Assembly: GCF_009857915.1 (NCBI RefSeq)
Contig: NZ_WWCM01000009.1
Span: forward strand, 62,001 to 126,000
Origin: Duganella qianjiadongensis
GTDB lineage: Bacteria > Pseudomonadota > Gammaproteobacteria > Burkholderiales > Burkholderiaceae_D
Direction: 5' to 3'
DNA: 64,000 bases
The translations under genes were made by a program, and so were the position numbers. This document shows positions 1 to 8,854 of the stretch, in pieces; within the stretch, counting starts at the first letter, position 1, and the number at the start of each line of letters is the position of its first letter. The notes beneath the pieces were generated by a model. It was not told the origin of the DNA. It did no database searches and saw only the letters and a list, made by a program, of their open reading frames with translations.

Positions 1-484
1 CGCGGTGATTTCTGTGTTCAGCGTGACGCTGGTGACGATCTACGGCCAGACGCGGATACTATATGCGATTTCCAAGGATGGCCTGATTTCGCCATCGTTT
101 AACAAGGTGAGCGCCCGTACCGGTTCGCCAGTGCGCAACACGCTGATTGTGTGCGCGGTGGTGGGGCTGGTGGCCGGCTTTGTCGATGCCACCTTCCTGT
201 GGGATATGGTCAGCATGGGCACGCTGACGGCGTTTATCGTGGTGTCGCTGGCAGTGCCGGTGATGCGCCGTCGTGCTATGCAAGCGGGCGAGCCTGCGGT
301 GGCGGGCTTCCGCGTGCCGTTCGGCCCGTATGTGGTGCCGGGGCTGAGCATCGGCGCCTGCCTGTATCTGATGTTCGGTCTGTCGATGACCACCTACACC
401 ATCTTCGTTATCTGGATGAGTGCGGCGATCGTGACCTATCTGCTGTATGGCATGCGCCATTCGCGGCTGAATAAGGCCGGTTGA
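1..484 (+). CDS. APC-family amino acid permease, C-terminal part
   Basis: This is the 3' end of a gene that begins before the window; the reading frame is open from base 2 to the TGA ending at 484. The visible 160 residues hold several hydrophobic segments and the phrase GQTRILYAISKDGLISP, which is typical of the cationic amino acid transporter (YhdG/CAT-like) branch of the amino acid-polyamine-organocation superfamily. The protein would be an inner-membrane amino acid importer or exchanger. The substrate cannot be read from this fragment. It ends at a short gap containing an inverted repeat and is convergent with a small leftward gene. Confidence 0.85.
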   Translation, partial: AVISVFSVTLVTIYGQTRILYAISKDGLISPSFNKVSARTGSPVRNTLIVCAVVGLVAGFVDATFLWDMVSMGTLTAFIVVSLAVPVMRRRAMQAGEPAVAGFRVPFGPYVVPGLSIGACLYLMFGLSMTTYTIFVIWMSAAIVTYLLYGMRHSRLNKAG

Positions 485-525
485 TAAGGATGTAGATACT
501 GCGAAGCGCAAGCGCGACGTAGTGG

Positions 526-574
526 CGGGGCGCAGGTCTGAGCGTGGTGATCACGGATCAGGTCTTGCGCCCCG
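526..574. terminator. Inverted repeat between convergent genes
   Basis: The 9-base arms CGGGGCGCA (526-534) and TGCGCCCCG (566-574) are perfect complements. The loop contains a second small palindrome, GTGATCAC (547-554). It lies just after the permease stop and runs over the stop of the convergent small gene, so a bidirectional terminator is likely. The T tract is poor. Confidence 0.4.
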
Positions 575-737
575 TTTCGCGTAGTTTGCGCCGCAAACGG
601 ATATTGTCTGCCAGTAGTGAAACGAGTGTAGCCAGTATCAGAATAGGGGCGGCATACGTGTCCAGATAGTGCCAGTAAACCCATGCAGCCCCGGCACAGC
701 CTAGTCCGCAAATCAGTAGCCAGATCTGATCTTTCAT
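558..737 (-). CDS. Small two-helix membrane protein, unknown function
   Basis: A 59-residue protein starting MKDQIWLLICG. It has two hydrophobic stretches (about residues 4-20 and 26-42) and a basic C-terminus rich in Arg and Lys, so it is probably a small inner-membrane hairpin protein with a cytoplasmic tail. I recognise no family. The frame stays open upstream to 845, but that extension would run into a perfect 22-bp hairpin, so the ATG at 737 is preferred. No strong ribosome binding site is visible. It is convergent with the permease fragment. Confidence 0.5.
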   Translation of the reverse strand: MKDQIWLLICGLGCAGAAWVYWHYLDTYAAPILILATLVSLLADNIRLRRKLRETGRKT

Positions 738-816
738 ATTTGAGGTTTGCCGAGCAATGTATTCAGTCGATGTTTTTTGTTTTACCACCATCGATGCATA
801 GGCTGCGCACGAATTG

Positions 817-866
817 CGCAAACAGAAAAGCCGTTCAGTTTGCACTGAACGGCTTTTCTGTTTGCG
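817..866. terminator. Perfect 22-bp hairpin, probable bidirectional terminator
   Basis: Bases 817-838 are exactly complementary to 845-866, with a six-base loop TTTGCA. The stem contains an AAAAG/CTTTT block. It lies between the leftward small genes at 896-1260 and the next leftward gene at 558-737, so on the minus strand it would end the small-gene transcript. The U-rich part is inside the stem rather than after it. Confidence 0.6.
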
Positions 867-895
867 GGGCCGGCCTGCAAGGGCCGGCGCTGCGC

Positions 896-991
896 TTACT
901 CTTCGGTCTGTGGCTCGGCGCCCAGATACAGACGCAGCAGCAGGCCGGACAGAGCGATGGCAGCAGGCAGGTTTTCGATGATGGTCAGCAT
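896..991 (-). CDS. 31-residue hydrophobic small protein
   Basis: An ATG at 991 opens a 31-codon frame ending in TAA at 896. The peptide begins MLTIIENLPAAIALSGLLLR and ends in an acidic AEPQTEE tail, so it is one amphipathic or transmembrane helix followed by a charged tail. The upstream minus-strand sequence ACGGAGAAAAACT puts a GGAG ribosome binding site at good spacing. It follows a 79-codon gene in the same direction and is closed by the 22-bp hairpin, so the two look like a small operon. No function can be assigned. Confidence 0.55.
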   Translation of the reverse strand: MLTIIENLPAAIALSGLLLRLYLGAEPQTEE

Positions 992-1020
992 AGTTTTTCT
1001 CCGTAGAAAATTGACTTCAA

Positions 1021-1260
1021 TTAACCGCGCGACGCCATGAAGCGCAACTCGGCCGACAGGTTAGGGGAATGGCGCTCGCAATCCTGAGCCAGGCTGTGCA
1101 GCCATGCGGTCGAGACTGGCTGCGCGACGACCGTTTCGACAGCAGCGCTACGCGGCTTCACAGCCAGCAGTGCGGCCAGCAACTGGCGCGCAGCGCTTGC
1201 CACGTTGCTCAGATAGCCGGTGTGGGCGAATTCGGTGTAGGTCAGTTTGCTCGTGCTCAT
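1021..1260 (-). CDS. 79-residue small protein, unknown function
   Basis: The start at 1260 (MSTSKLTYTEFAH) is chosen because GGAG lies six bases before it; an in-frame ATG 12 bases upstream overlaps that site. The protein has an alanine/leucine-rich middle (about residues 21-37) that is probably helical, and a polar C-terminal third. I recognise no domain. It lies 29 bp upstream of the 31-residue gene on the same strand and is probably cotranscribed with it. The 224-bp gap between 1260 and 1485 is AT-rich and should hold promoters for this pair and for the divergent diguanylate cyclase, but I see no clear boxes. Confidence 0.55.
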   Translation of the reverse strand: MSTSKLTYTEFAHTGYLSNVASAARQLLAALLAVKPRSAAVETVVAQPVSTAWLHSLAQDCERHSPNLSAELRFMASRG

Positions 1261-1484
1261 GATTAGCTCCATATCTTCGTTTGTTGCAGTGCAGTATGGG
1301 GCTAGTTCAGTAATAAATAAACTTTTGATTTATGATACTTGGCATAAATAAAGCATATAACTGGTGGGTTTTCCCTATGAAAAAGTAGTGCCGCACGGCT
1401 ATTTTTTAAGCTGAAAAATTTTCTCCAGCGACCCACCGTACGGGTATGATTGCTGCCGGATTGACAATAATTTGGCGGGAAACC

Positions 1485-2774
1485 ATGTCCTTACGCACCA
1501 AACTTATGCTGGCTTTGCTGTTCACGGGACTGGCTTCGGTGGCCATGGTGGGCGGACTGGCGTCGTATGGCTTGGGCAAGAAGGTTGATATTATCCGGCG
1601 TCAGGCCGCTGCAGAGCATTTTTACAGCGCAGTGAGTGATTACTTACGTCCTTATGGCAGCTGGCAGGCGGCCAATCAGGCCGAGCCATTCGATCTGTAT
1701 ATGCGGCGCGTACGTCCGGCACCGGCTGACCATCTGCCGCCGCCCGAACTGCTGCGAGATCGCCGTGGTCCGCCGCCCCCGCGCGCCGATGGTGATGCGC
1801 CCTTCCACTTCATACTGGCCGATCAGGATTTCGCCGTGCTGCTGGGCGCGGGCGTGTACCGGCCCGGCGAGCCCTTGCCGCAGGCGGCGCGGCGGGATGC
1901 GCGTCCGGTGATGGTCAACGGCAAGGTTGCGGCCTATATTTCGCCGGAAGGCGTGCTCACCCCGAGCAAGGAAGAGCAGCAGTATCTGGACGCCATGAAC
2001 GAAGCCCTGTGGGCGGGCGTCAGCGGTGCAGCCTTGCTGGCGCTGGCGCTGGGCGTGCTACTGAGCCGTGGTCTGAGCCGGCAGCTGCGGCATCTGATCA
2101 GCGCCGTGCGCGCCATCGAGCAAGGCAGCTTACGCCAGAACGTGCCGGTGGAAGGGCACGACGAAGTGGCTTTGCTGGCGCGCGCTTTCAATGAAATGAG
2201 CGCGCAACTGGCACGCAGCCACGAAGCCTTGCAGGATTCCCACCGTACCATCAGCACGCAGGCCGATCAGCTGCGCGAGCTCAGTGTGCGCGATGCGCTG
2301 ACCGGACTGCATAACCGGCGTTATTTCGACGAGCAGGCGGCCAGCCTGTATCGCCATGCGCTACGCTATCAGCGGCCATTTGCCGTGGTGATTGCCGATA
2401 TAGATTTCTTCAAGCGCATCAACGACCAGCACACCCATGCTACCGGCGACGCCGTGCTGCGGGCGGTGGGCGAAATCTTCCGCGCGCACATGCGCGAGAG
2501 CGATCTGGTGGCACGCTATGGCGGCGAAGAGTTTGTGATGGCCTTCCCCGAAACCGGTCTGGCGCAGGCGGCGGCGTTGTGCGACAAGCTGCGTGAGCTG
2601 ATTGCGGCGCATCCGTGGCAGGAGCTGAATCCGCGACTGGCGGTGACGATCAGTATAGGGGTGGCGGCCGATCTGCAGGCCGGCAGTGCGGAAGCGATGC
2701 TGCAGCAGGCCGACGCCATGCTATACCGCGCCAAGCAGGATGGCCGCAACCGGGTCTGCTCGCTCGCGGCCTGA
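1485..2774 (+). CDS. Membrane-bound diguanylate cyclase (HAMP-GGDEF)
   Basis: Makes cyclic di-GMP from two GTP in the cytoplasm. The 429-residue protein has a transmembrane helix at about 7-28, a periplasmic sensor of about 145 residues with a proline-rich PPPP stretch, a second helix at about 175-195, a HAMP linker at about 196-250, and a GGDEF domain from about 265. The active site reads GGEEF (346-350). An RESD motif (337-340) lies five residues upstream, matching the product-inhibition I-site, so the enzyme should be active and feedback-inhibited. The start at 1485 is chosen over an upstream ATG at 1446 because GGCGGGA precedes it. There is no EAL domain. The periplasmic ligand is unknown. 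Confidence 0.9.
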   Translation: MSLRTKLMLALLFTGLASVAMVGGLASYGLGKKVDIIRRQAAAEHFYSAVSDYLRPYGSWQAANQAEPFDLYMRRVRPAPADHLPPPELLRDRRGPPPPRADGDAPFHFILADQDFAVLLGAGVYRPGEPLPQAARRDARPVMVNGKVAAYISPEGVLTPSKEEQQYLDAMNEALWAGVSGAALLALALGVLLSRGLSRQLRHLISAVRAIEQGSLRQNVPVEGHDEVALLARAFNEMSAQLARSHEALQDSHRTISTQADQLRELSVRDALTGLHNRRYFDEQAASLYRHALRYQRPFAVVIADIDFFKRINDQHTHATGDAVLRAVGEIFRAHMRESDLVARYGGEEFVMAFPETGLAQAAALCDKLRELIAAHPWQELNPRLAVTISIGVAADLQAGSAEAMLQQADAMLYRAKQDGRNRVCSLAA

Positions 2775-2788
2775 AGTAGCAGGCGGGT

Positions 2789-3703
2789 TCAGGATTTGAG
2801 CCAGCGGCCGCCGAACATGGTGCACAGCAGGGCGGCCACGATCAGGCTGATGCCAGCCCATTGCCAGCCGGTGATGACGTCGCCCAGCGCGATCATGCCT
2901 GCCGCGATGCCGACTACCGGCACGCCCAGACTGAATGGCGCGACGCGGTTGACGGGATGGCGTTTCAGCAGTCGGGTCCACATGGCGTAGCCGAGGATGG
3001 TAGCCATCCAGCCCAGATAGGCCGCGGACATCCACGTGGCCAGCGGCGCTTGTACCCAGTGCCAGCGCGTTTCCGGCGCATCGAAGGCCAGCGTCAGGCC
3101 GATGAAGGGCAGGATGGGCACGAGGCTGCACCACACCATGAAGTTCACCACATCGAATTGCGGGGTGTGGTGCTGGGCGCGGCGCACCACGATATTCGAG
3201 GCGGCCCACATGGCTGCTGCCGACAGGCACAGGACGAAACCGGCAGCATTGGTGCCGCCCGCATGGCCGCTGCCCAGATAGTTCATGGCAAAGCAGATCA
3301 GTCCCAGTGCAGCCAGCAGCAGGCCGTATTTGAGGGCGCGGCTGGCGCGTTCGCGCAGCAGGGCAAAACCGAAGAAGGCGGTAAAGAATACCTGGGTCTG
3401 CAGGATCACCGAGGCCAGCGCGGCCGACATGCCGACCCGCAGCGACAGGAACAGCAGGCCGAACTGGCCCACGCCCTGACACAGGCCGTAGGCGATGATC
3501 CAGCGGGCCGGCATTTTGGGCGGGCGCAGGAACAGGATCAGCGGCAGCACGGCAAAGATGTAGCGCGCAGCACCTAGCTGGAACGGTGTGAGGTCGCGCA
3601 GACCTATCTTCATGGCGACGAAATTGGTGCCCCAGATGAGGACGACGAGCAGGGCCGATAACAGATCGTTACGGCTGAAAGAAGCGGGCGTTGCAGCAGT
3701 CAT
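2789..3703 (-). CDS. eamA: EamA-type drug/metabolite exporter
   Basis: An inner-membrane carrier of 304 residues with ten predicted helices in two EamA repeats. The N-terminus (LLVVLIWGTNFVAMKIGL) and the central CQGVGQFGLLFLSLRVGM region resemble Escherichia coli EamA, an exporter of O-acetylserine and cysteine; that substrate is inferred from similarity. The start is placed at the ATG at 3703; a TTG at 3730 would add nine polar residues. It is convergent with the diguanylate cyclase, 14 bp away. Confidence 0.8.
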   Translation of the reverse strand: MTAATPASFSRNDLLSALLVVLIWGTNFVAMKIGLRDLTPFQLGAARYIFAVLPLILFLRPPKMPARWIIAYGLCQGVGQFGLLFLSLRVGMSAALASVILQTQVFFTAFFGFALLRERASRALKYGLLLAALGLICFAMNYLGSGHAGGTNAAGFVLCLSAAAMWAASNIVVRRAQHHTPQFDVVNFMVWCSLVPILPFIGLTLAFDAPETRWHWVQAPLATWMSAAYLGWMATILGYAMWTRLLKRHPVNRVAPFSLGVPVVGIAAGMIALGDVITGWQWAGISLIVAALLCTMFGGRWLKS

Positions 3704-3748
3704 GCGACCAATAGTAACAGTCTGGCGCAATCTTTGCTGGCGCAGGCC

Positions 3749-5938
3749 TTATTCTACGTCGCGCAGAATGGCGGCGCTGTGCACCACGATCTTGGCGGCA
3801 TCGGCTTGCAGCAACCGCACGCGGCGCTGTACCAGCGGCCAGCCGGACCAGTGGATGTTGTCGTCCTGACCAGTGCCGGCGACTGGTGCAATGTGGCTGG
3901 CGGGCGGCTGATGCTTGCCGCTTGCCGTGCCCGAACGCTGGCTGTTACCCGCGCCCTTGCTGATGGCCCGCTGCAGGATGTCGCTCACTTGCGCATGGCT
4001 GTGCTCCAGCATGGCATTGAGTGCCTGCTGCGGGATCTCCCTGACGTGACGGCGTACGATGGCGCGCAGCGCCGCCACGTGGGCCACCAGCAGGTAGTTC
4101 TGCACGATGAAGAGGTTGATGTCTTCCACGGCGCGCTGTTTGCTGGCCGGTTCGTCCAGCATGCGTACCAGTGCGCTATTTAAGGCGGCGAGGCTGTCCA
4201 TCAGGCGTTTGCGTTCGATGCGGTAGGCAAAATCGTCCGAGCCTTTACCCTGTAGCAGATCGGCGCTGGCCTGCATGTAGCGCAGGCTGACGCTGAGCAC
4301 TTCATGGACCATCCGGGGCAGCGACTGGTACTCCCAGTTGGCCAGCACGAAGCTGAAGGCTGTCGCCACGGCCGCACCGACGAAGGTGTCGACCAGCCGT
4401 TCGATGATCAGTTCGTGGTTGCCCGGTGCGATCAGGTGCATCTGCAGCAGGATCATCACGCTGACGGCGATGGCGGCATAGCGGTAGCGCAGGTAGATGA
4501 AGGTGGGCGTGGCCACGGTCGCCAGTATCAGAAAGCCCAGTATCGCCGCCGGATAGTTGAGGTACTGGATGATGAGCGCCGTGATGACGCAGCCGATGAC
4601 GGTGCCGACGATGCGGTCGCTGCGGCGCTGCTTGGTCATGCTGAAACTGGGCTTGAGGATGATGACGATGGTGAGCACGATCCAGTAGCTGTGCGCCGCA
4701 TACGGCAGCCACGAGGCGATAGCCAGCCCCACGGTAATCGCCATAGCCACCCGCAGCGAGAAGCGGAAGATGGGCGATTCCAGACGCAGGTGCGACAGGA
4801 TCATGCGCAGTTCGTACTTCTGCTGCGACAGGAAGGGCCCCATATCGGCATCCACCCAGAACGGCGTGCTGTCGGCCACCTTCTGGCTGGCGGCGTGCAG
4901 CTCGCCTATCATCTGGATGATGGCGCGGATCTTGTTGCGCTGGGCGCGCAGCACAGCCAGCGCTTCATGTGCGGGCTTGCCCTCGCTGACGCGCTGCTGC
5001 AGGGCGGCCAGCTCTGCTTCCACCGCAGCCAGCTCGGCGTGGTAGCTGATTTCGGGGTAGGACGGCTTGTCGCGGGTGACATCGTAGGCCACTGATTCGA
5101 TATCGCGTGCCGCCTTGTAGGCCAGATCGTGCAGGGTTTTCAGCACGGGGCTATCGGCCAGATGCAGGCGTAGCTGGGCGTAGTCGGTGTGGGTAGAGAG
5201 AATCAGCTCATACAGATCGAGCATGCAGACGTGGGTCTGCACCACGATGGCGTCCTTGCGATTTTGGTGGCTGCGCAGGATCAGGTCGCGCGCCGCCTGC
5301 TGACGGTCGGCCAGCAAGCTCTGATGGCGTACCAGTTTGTTGAACTGTTCGCTCAGGTTGTAGCGGCTGTCGTAGAAGTCGGCCTTGATGTCGATGTAGG
5401 CGGCCAGTTCGAACAGGGCTTCGGCCAGCACCTGCTGTTTGATGCGGTGGCGCAGCAGCCACGAGATGCCCATGGCATAGGCCAGATAGGCCAGTGCACC
5501 CAGTGTGAACAGGCCGGTATGGATGAAGGCCTGACGGGCCGTCAGCGCGTGTTCCATCGACATGGTCATGATGAACAGCGTGGCCAGTTGCAGCGGCATG
5601 GATTTTTTGCCGTACACGATCATCATGCAGGCGAGGAAGCTGATGGCCACCAGCATCGTCATCAGGAGCCAGTGCAGCGGCGCGCTCAGGCTGATGAGCA
5701 GCGTCACGGCGCTACACAGCAGTACCGAGGCGCTCATCTCGTTGAACTTGTGGCGCAGGGGGCTGGGCATATCCATCAGCGCCGTGCAGAGCGCGCCGAT
5801 GCAGACCGTCATGGCGGTTTCCAGACTGGCGAACTGCAAAGTGAACAGGGTGACGCCTACCAGCCCGGCGGCAAAACGCAGGCCGAGATAAAAGTAATGG
5901 CTATAGAAGAACGTGCGCAGGTTGAGTGCGTAGTGCAT
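3749..5938 (-). CDS. FUSC family inner-membrane protein (YccS/aromatic acid exporter-like)
   Basis: A 729-residue protein of the fusaric acid resistance/YccS superfamily. Its layout is a first bundle of about six helices (residues 10-170), a long soluble helical section, a second FUSC bundle (about 395-550), and a cytoplasmic C-terminal region. Family members are thought to export aromatic acids or act in cell-envelope stress; the substrate here is unknown. The start at 5938 (MHYALNLRTFF) is chosen because the residues encoded upstream to 6007 are unlike a membrane protein N-terminus, but no strong ribosome binding site supports any candidate. The last 70 residues are polar and low in complexity. 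Confidence 0.8.
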   Translation of the reverse strand: MHYALNLRTFFYSHYFYLGLRFAAGLVGVTLFTLQFASLETAMTVCIGALCTALMDMPSPLRHKFNEMSASVLLCSAVTLLISLSAPLHWLLMTMLVAISFLACMMIVYGKKSMPLQLATLFIMTMSMEHALTARQAFIHTGLFTLGALAYLAYAMGISWLLRHRIKQQVLAEALFELAAYIDIKADFYDSRYNLSEQFNKLVRHQSLLADRQQAARDLILRSHQNRKDAIVVQTHVCMLDLYELILSTHTDYAQLRLHLADSPVLKTLHDLAYKAARDIESVAYDVTRDKPSYPEISYHAELAAVEAELAALQQRVSEGKPAHEALAVLRAQRNKIRAIIQMIGELHAASQKVADSTPFWVDADMGPFLSQQKYELRMILSHLRLESPIFRFSLRVAMAITVGLAIASWLPYAAHSYWIVLTIVIILKPSFSMTKQRRSDRIVGTVIGCVITALIIQYLNYPAAILGFLILATVATPTFIYLRYRYAAIAVSVMILLQMHLIAPGNHELIIERLVDTFVGAAVATAFSFVLANWEYQSLPRMVHEVLSVSLRYMQASADLLQGKGSDDFAYRIERKRLMDSLAALNSALVRMLDEPASKQRAVEDINLFIVQNYLLVAHVAALRAIVRRHVREIPQQALNAMLEHSHAQVSDILQRAISKGAGNSQRSGTASGKHQPPASHIAPVAGTGQDDNIHWSGWPLVQRRVRLLQADAAKIVVHSAAILRDVE

Positions 5939-6070
5939 GGCTGTGGTCTTGTGGGCAGCGGGCATGCACGCGGCGGGATCGCCGCAGCGTACATAAGGTC
6001 TAATCATGGCAGGCGCGGCGGCCGGGTAGGCCCTGCCGCGCTGCGGGTATTTCTGCTGCGATGATGCTTG

Positions 6071-6101
6071 CTGCTAGCCGCAAGCGGGTGCGGGCTAGCA
6101 G
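6071..6101. terminator. Inverted repeat downstream of the M14 peptidase gene
   Basis: CTGCTAGCC (6071-6079) pairs with GGCTAGCAG (6093-6101) across a 13-base loop. It lies 14 bp past the stop of the leftward peptidase gene, where a terminator is expected, but there is no clear T run. Confidence 0.35.
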
Positions 6102-6114
6102 GCCGTGACGGACT

Positions 6115-7803
6115 TTAGAACACCGACAGCACCGGATAGCGGCGCCATTCCGGTTCGGCGTGGCGGGCGCCGTTTTCGAAGATGAAGTCGAGTACCTTGC
6201 TCTGGTCCGACAGCAGTTCCGGATGGGCGGCTTTCCATGCCTCGAACCTGGCTTTCAGTTCAGGCTCGCTGGCCAGCATGTCCAGCGCCAGATCTTCGAA
6301 CACGTAATCGGAATAGGCTTCCTTCTTTTCCAGTACGCTGTTGAAGAAGCCCCAGCGGAAGAAGGAATCGTGGCCTTGCGGTTCCAGAGTTTCGACGGCG
6401 TAGCGGGCTTTGTCCTGCTTGAGCGGCACGAAGTAGTCGCCCGGCTGCACGGTAAAGCTGCCGGTGCGCGCTTCGACTTCCACCTCGTCATGGTACATAT
6501 GGCCTTCGTAGGCATTCGGGCGCGAGCGTACCGATTTGATGTGGTAGTACTGGGCTTCGATGGTGGAAGCTTCGTCGAAGCGGGCCATTTCCACGCCGTT
6601 CCATTGCAGGCGCTCGATGGCTTCACGCCATGCCTGCGGAATCACGTAGCCCTTGGGGGCGCGCACGGTGGTATCGGGGATGAAGCGGTTGTAGTAGGCG
6701 ATATCCTTTTCCCACGGCTGGCTGCGGTCGTAGGACAGGCGCATATAGTTACCCAGCTTGCTAGGGCTGCGCACGGCCGCATAGCCTTTGAAGCGGAAGG
6801 TCGAGGGCTGGCTTTCGTCCAGCTGCCAGTGCACGGCCCATGCGCTGGCAGCGGCAGCCTGCGCGCGTGCTTCGGCACGCAGGGCGCGGATCTGTTCACC
6901 GTACTGCACGGTGAAGGCCAGCGTGACATCAACCAGCGCGCGCATCGATGCGTAGCGGTCCTTGAAAGGCTTGAGCATGTGGGTTTCCGGCATGAAGCCG
7001 ATCACATGGTGCAGGGCGGCGTAGCCGGTCGAGAAGCGCGGCACTTCGAGGAATTCGGCGATGCCGTCGTCCGGCGAGTCCTTGACCGGATTGACGTAAG
7101 GGCAGGTAGGCCAGCCGCGTGCTTCCATCTGCTGATAGATATGGGGCAGCATGGTGTCGCGCAGGAAGGGGCCCAGACCGTAGCCCAGCTTGTCGGCCTG
7201 GGTATGGATCAGGGTCATGGTGTACGGGTAGTCGGCGCCGTTGGAGGTGTGGGTATCGACCATCACGTCCGGGTCCCAGCTGGTCAGCAGTTGGTTGAAG
7301 ATCTGCGCGTTGAGCGTGTCGCACTTGACGAAGTCGCGGTTCAGATCGAGGTGGCGGCTATTGCCGCGGAAGCCGAACTGCTCGGGGCCATCCTGATTCA
7401 CCCGCGACGTATTCGAGCGGTTATGCGCGCCGTCGACGTTGTACAGCGGGACGAACAGCAGCACGGTTTTGCCCAGCGCCGCCAGCAGTTCCGGCTGGTA
7501 GCACAGGTCGCGCACCATGGCCATGCAGGCATCGACGCCTTCCGGTTCGCCCGGATGGATGCCGTTATTGTTGAAGAATACGGGACGGCCCGTAGCCTTG
7601 ATGATGTTGCGGTCGAATTCGCCGTCTGCGCTCACCACGCCGGCGTGCACCGGTATGCCGCCATCGGAAACGCCGATCTGTTCGAAACGCAGCACTTGCG
7701 GAAAACGCTGGGCTAGCGTCTGGTAGAACGCTATGCATTCCGACCACAAGGTGGTTTGATTCTGATTGCCTGATTCATAGGGCGTGGGCATTTCTGGGTG
7801 CAT
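6115..7803 (-). CDS. M14 family zinc carboxypeptidase-like metallopeptidase
   Basis: A zinc-dependent peptidase of the carboxypeptidase A superfamily. Zinc ligands are visible as HPGE (His83, Glu86) and DTHTS (His185). The NSRHLDLNRDF block supplies the substrate-binding Asn/Arg typical of the fold. The catalytic domain is followed by about 200 residues that include a conserved-looking EVEVEARTGSFTV stretch. There is no signal peptide, so it is probably cytoplasmic. The start at 7803 (MHPEMPTPYES) is used; the frame is open to 8022, but the extra residues are unlike a family N-terminus. The substrate is unknown. Confidence 0.8.
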   Translation of the reverse strand: MHPEMPTPYESGNQNQTTLWSECIAFYQTLAQRFPQVLRFEQIGVSDGGIPVHAGVVSADGEFDRNIIKATGRPVFFNNNGIHPGEPEGVDACMAMVRDLCYQPELLAALGKTVLLFVPLYNVDGAHNRSNTSRVNQDGPEQFGFRGNSRHLDLNRDFVKCDTLNAQIFNQLLTSWDPDVMVDTHTSNGADYPYTMTLIHTQADKLGYGLGPFLRDTMLPHIYQQMEARGWPTCPYVNPVKDSPDDGIAEFLEVPRFSTGYAALHHVIGFMPETHMLKPFKDRYASMRALVDVTLAFTVQYGEQIRALRAEARAQAAAASAWAVHWQLDESQPSTFRFKGYAAVRSPSKLGNYMRLSYDRSQPWEKDIAYYNRFIPDTTVRAPKGYVIPQAWREAIERLQWNGVEMARFDEASTIEAQYYHIKSVRSRPNAYEGHMYHDEVEVEARTGSFTVQPGDYFVPLKQDKARYAVETLEPQGHDSFFRWGFFNSVLEKKEAYSDYVFEDLALDMLASEPELKARFEAWKAAHPELLSDQSKVLDFIFENGARHAEPEWRRYPVLSVF

Positions 7804-8008
7804 GGCAGGTCTGGATCTCGGGGTAGTGGGAAAAAACGCGCTGGCCAGCCTTGTGAGCCGGATGGAGCGCTGCTGCGGGCGGAATTGTATCATTCGTGCC
7901 CACTTTTTGAGCGACGCCAGGGCAGCGTGCGGGGAAGGTTGCTCTGCTTCAATATTGAATGTTTGCCGAGGTGGTGTACTGGCGGTCCGTACCGACCGGG
8001 AGCGCAAC

Positions 8009-8791
8009 ATGGGCACGATCATGGCATATATCAGGACATGGCGGCAGCAGATGGCGCAGGCCTATGGCTGGCGTGCGCTGGGCGTGCTGGCGCTGCTGGT
8101 GTTCGGCTGCCGGCTGGGCGTGGCGCAAGTGGGGCCGCGTTATGTGCTGGCGCTCGATAGCGCGCCGCTGCGGTCTGCGCCGCCGCCGGCAGGGCAGGTA
8201 CAGCTGGCCGGCAAGGGGCTGGCGCTGATCAGCTTTCAGGGGCTGCGCATACTGGCATTGGGGGCGGATGCGGAAGCCTATAGCGCCGAGGCGATGGCGC
8301 AATGGCCGCAGGCCGACCTGCTGGTGCTGACACCGGCAGCGAGCGGGCGCTACGAAGGTTTTGCGCCGCTGTCTGCGCGGGGCGGATTGCCCGTGATCGT
8401 GGTGGCCGACGAGCGCGCACCGGCTGTGGCAGCTGCACCACTGCCTGCACTGTATCCCATGCAGTTATGGGATGCGCTGCATCTGAATAAGGGACCTGTA
8501 CGGCTGCGGGTGACGGCTTTGCCGGGTGGCGCCGGTAGTAGCGAGCTGGCAGGCTTCATGCTCGACATGGGAAACGGGCGGGCTAGCTACCGGCTCTACG
8601 TGAGCTGTTTGCCGCTGGCGCAGAGCGACGCGCAGGCGCTGGGGCAACGCCTGCCGGGGGCCGATCTGGTTCTGCTACCGCATGGGCAGACGCCGCAATT
8701 GCTGGCGTTGCGCGGCCTGACCGCGGCAGGCGAGACCGTGCCGGTCGCCCTGACGGCTGCCGGCCATCATTTCAAGCCGGTGCGGCGCTAG
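8009..8791 (+). CDS. Membrane-anchored metallo-beta-lactamase-like protein without metal ligands
   Basis: A 260-residue protein. GGGAGC six bases before the ATG supports this start. A hydrophobic helix at about 22-40 should anchor it or act as a signal. The rest follows the strand order of the metallo-beta-lactamase fold (LALISFQGLRILALGADA, then ADLLVLTPAASG, ALPGG, and ADLLVLPHGQTP-like ADLVLLPHG). The HxHxDH metal motif is absent, and YVSCLPL stands where FAGDTG is expected. Fold assignment is my inference from pattern and could be wrong. It is divergent from the M14 gene across about 205 bp. Confidence 0.45.
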   Translation: MGTIMAYIRTWRQQMAQAYGWRALGVLALLVFGCRLGVAQVGPRYVLALDSAPLRSAPPPAGQVQLAGKGLALISFQGLRILALGADAEAYSAEAMAQWPQADLLVLTPAASGRYEGFAPLSARGGLPVIVVADERAPAVAAAPLPALYPMQLWDALHLNKGPVRLRVTALPGGAGSSELAGFMLDMGNGRASYRLYVSCLPLAQSDAQALGQRLPGADLVLLPHGQTPQLLALRGLTAAGETVPVALTAAGHHFKPVRR

Positions 8792-8854
8792 AGTGCCGGA
8801 GGTTCTAGTGCCGATTAGAGCGTTCTAGACTCGAATAGATCGATCTGGATCGTT

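Noticed and set aside
1459-1464. TTGACA as a -35 box for the diguanylate cyclase gene
   Set aside because: It is only about 20 bp from the start codon, so no -10 box and leader fit between.
8792-8854. Repeated TTCTAG/TTTTAG stretch as a binding-site array
   Set aside because: The matches are short and imperfect and lie between convergent genes; I see no consistent spacing.
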